A stretch of DNA of 7,426 bases, from the NCBI GenBank assembly GCA_025455985.1, contig JALOLM010000103.1, forward strand, positions 1 through 7,426. Reading direction: 5' to 3'. The notes beneath the pieces are model-generated. The model did no database searches, was not told the origin of the DNA, and saw nothing but the letters and a program-made list of their open reading frames with translations. The position numbers and the translations under genes are program-made. Source of the stretch: Candidatus Nanopelagicales bacterium (lineage in GTDB: Bacteria; Actinomycetota; Actinomycetes; S36-B12; UBA10799). Shown in pieces: positions 6,909-7,426 of this stretch (positions are counted from its first letter, which is position 1; each line of letters opens with the position of its first letter).

Positions 6909-7145
6909 CTACCCGCGGGCGGCGGTGGGCGCCTTCCGGATGTCCACGACGTTGCCCTGATCCTCGTCGGACGACAGAGCGGCGAGGTAGCGAGCAGAGG
7001 CCGCCACGTTGGAGGCGGTGCGTGCCACCTTGGTCAAGTTCTCGCGCAGCGAGCGTTCCCGGACACCGGTGATGGCCTGCGTGCCTTTGCGGTAGACGAC
7101 GATGCCACCGGCGGCCCCGACCCCGACCCAGAAGATTCGACTCAT
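6909..7145 (-). CDS. Small membrane-anchored protein of unknown function between rarA and alaS
   Basis: The 78-residue frame begins MSRIFWVGVGAAGGIVVYRK, so residues about 4-18 form one hydrophobic, glycine-rich segment followed by a positive charge. This suits a single N-terminal membrane anchor with a cytoplasmic tail. The tail (20-78) is basic and helical-looking (RERSLRENLTKVARTASNVAASARYLAAL), then acidic (SSDEDQ). I do not recognise a catalytic motif. Small proteins of this kind are common between rarA and alaS in Actinobacteria, which supports its being real, but the function is unknown. The frame is open further upstream to 7316, but that would overlap the rarA tail and the palindrome, and the hydrophobic segment directly follows the ATG at 7145. 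That ATG lacks a Shine-Dalgarno and has a -10-like TACACT six bases upstream. It ends 30 bases before alaS. Confidence 0.72.
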   Translation of the reverse strand: MSRIFWVGVGAAGGIVVYRKGTQAITGVRERSLRENLTKVARTASNVAASARYLAALSSDEDQGNVVDIRKAPTAARG

Positions 7146-7151
7146 CGGCCC

Positions 7152-7157
7152 AGTGTA
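7152..7157 (-). promoter_or_regulatory. Possible -10 element for the 78-residue gene (leaderless start)
   Basis: The minus strand reads TACACT, four of six matches to TATAAT and a fit to TANNNT, with a six-base spacer (GGGCCG) before the ATG at 7145. That spacing puts the expected transcription start on the A of the start codon, and no ribosome binding site is present. The -35 candidate 17 bases upstream (CGTGCA at 7175-7180) is weak. A promoter here would start transcription of the small gene and perhaps the alaS block. Confidence 0.4.
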
Positions 7158-7189
7158 GGCGCCGACGGCTTCTTTGCACGCCACGTCGA

Positions 7190-7234
7190 GCGTGCGTAAT
7201 TTCTGTCGCCGGCAGCGACGAATCTTACGCACGC
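7190..7234 (-). repeat. 45-bp imperfect palindrome after rarA, possible hairpin terminator or extragenic repeat
   Basis: A perfect 10-base inverted repeat, GCGTGCGTAA (7190-7199) against TTACGCACGC (7225-7234), encloses a second stem (GTCGC/GCGAC, plus a G-T pair) around a five-base loop near 7212. Between the two stems is a four-base mismatched internal loop on each side. Overall the two 20-base arms agree at 16 positions. It starts eight bases after the rarA stop on the minus strand. There is no T-run after the stem, so it is not a classic intrinsic terminator. U-less hairpin terminators have been proposed in Actinobacteria. A dispersed REP-like element is the alternative. Confidence 0.6.
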
Positions 7235-7242
7235 CTCGTTGA

Positions 7243-7426
7243 TCACTCCGGATCCTCACCCGCGAAAGCCCGCCGGAGCCGTTCGACCGCGGCTGCAGCC
7301 CGGGCCTCGGCACCATGCTGACTGGGCCGGTAGTACTCCCGGTTGACGATGGGTTCGCCCACGTACCGGACAGGCACGAACCCGCCCTCGTCGTGCGGAT
7401 ACCGGTAACCCTTGCCGGCGCCCGTG
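7243..7426 (-). CDS. rarA: Replication-associated recombination protein RarA (MgsA), C-terminal 60 residues
   Basis: The frame enters at the window edge and ends with TGA at 7243-7245. The visible part reads GAGKGYRYPHDEGGF near its start, followed by YVGEPIVNREYYRP and an Arg/Ala-rich final helix (ERLRRAF). 'GKGYRYPHD' with a later 'YY.P...G.E' is the signature of the C-terminal tetramerisation domain of RarA, an AAA+ ATPase of the clamp-loader-like family that acts at stalled replication forks. The ATPase domain lies outside the window. RarA next to alaS is a familiar actinobacterial arrangement. The C-terminus is complete and normal, and the next feature is a hairpin eight bases downstream, so the transcript may end there. 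Confidence 0.9.
   Translation of the reverse strand, partial: TGAGKGYRYPHDEGGFVPVRYVGEPIVNREYYRPSQHGAEARAAAAVERLRRAFAGEDPE

Noticed and set aside
4722..7199. An 825-codon open frame on the plus strand opposite alaS and its upstream gene
   Set aside because: It is exactly antisense to a full-length, motif-complete alaS. Its product is His/Arg-rich with no recognisable domain, and long antisense frames are expected in GC-rich genes because of third-position G/C bias.
7146..7316. Longer version of the 78-residue protein starting at 7316
   Set aside because: The extra residues overlap the rarA end and the palindrome and are basic low-complexity sequence; the hydrophobic N-terminal segment directly follows the ATG at 7145.

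Overview
The window is GC-rich and tightly packed. All recognised genes lie on the minus strand and are listed here in transcription order, from high to low coordinates. Gene content and order (rarA, small membrane gene, alaS, ruvX, mltG, aroE) match the conserved chromosomal neighbourhood of Actinobacteria (Actinomycetota). GTG starts, 1- and 4-base stop/start overlaps and possible leaderless starts fit that group. I cannot name a genus. I see no tRNA, rRNA, CRISPR array, insertion sequence or phage gene.

Region 7426-6909: the last 60 codons of rarA (replication-associated recombination ATPase). About 100 bases follow, holding a 45-bp imperfect palindrome and a possible -10 element, then a 78-residue membrane-anchored protein of unknown function. 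Region 6878-1857: a compact block of alaS (alanyl-tRNA synthetase), ruvX (YqgF-type nuclease fold), mltG (endolytic murein transglycosylase) and aroE (shikimate dehydrogenase). Each junction after alaS is a 1- or 4-base overlap, so the four are probably cotranscribed and translationally coupled.

Region 1805-1: after a 51-base gap with a strong Shine-Dalgarno sequence comes a different functional group. It contains a Roadblock/LC7-domain protein with a long acidic, proline-rich tail, a DUF4388 (PATAN-like) protein, and the first 14 codons of a PilB/GspE-type ATPase running off the window edge. This looks like the start of a type IV pilus (or related secretion) locus attached to aroE, with two putative regulators placed directly before the extension motor. 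The DUF4388 gene is broken in this sequence by a +1 frameshift between about 360 and 400. Removing one base restores a continuous protein of about 289 residues whose stop codon overlaps the pilB start as ATGA.

The most interesting content is the Roadblock-DUF4388-PilB trio, the repeated short [LM]-P motif in the Roadblock tail, the frameshift, and the palindrome after rarA. The rest is ordinary core-genome content.
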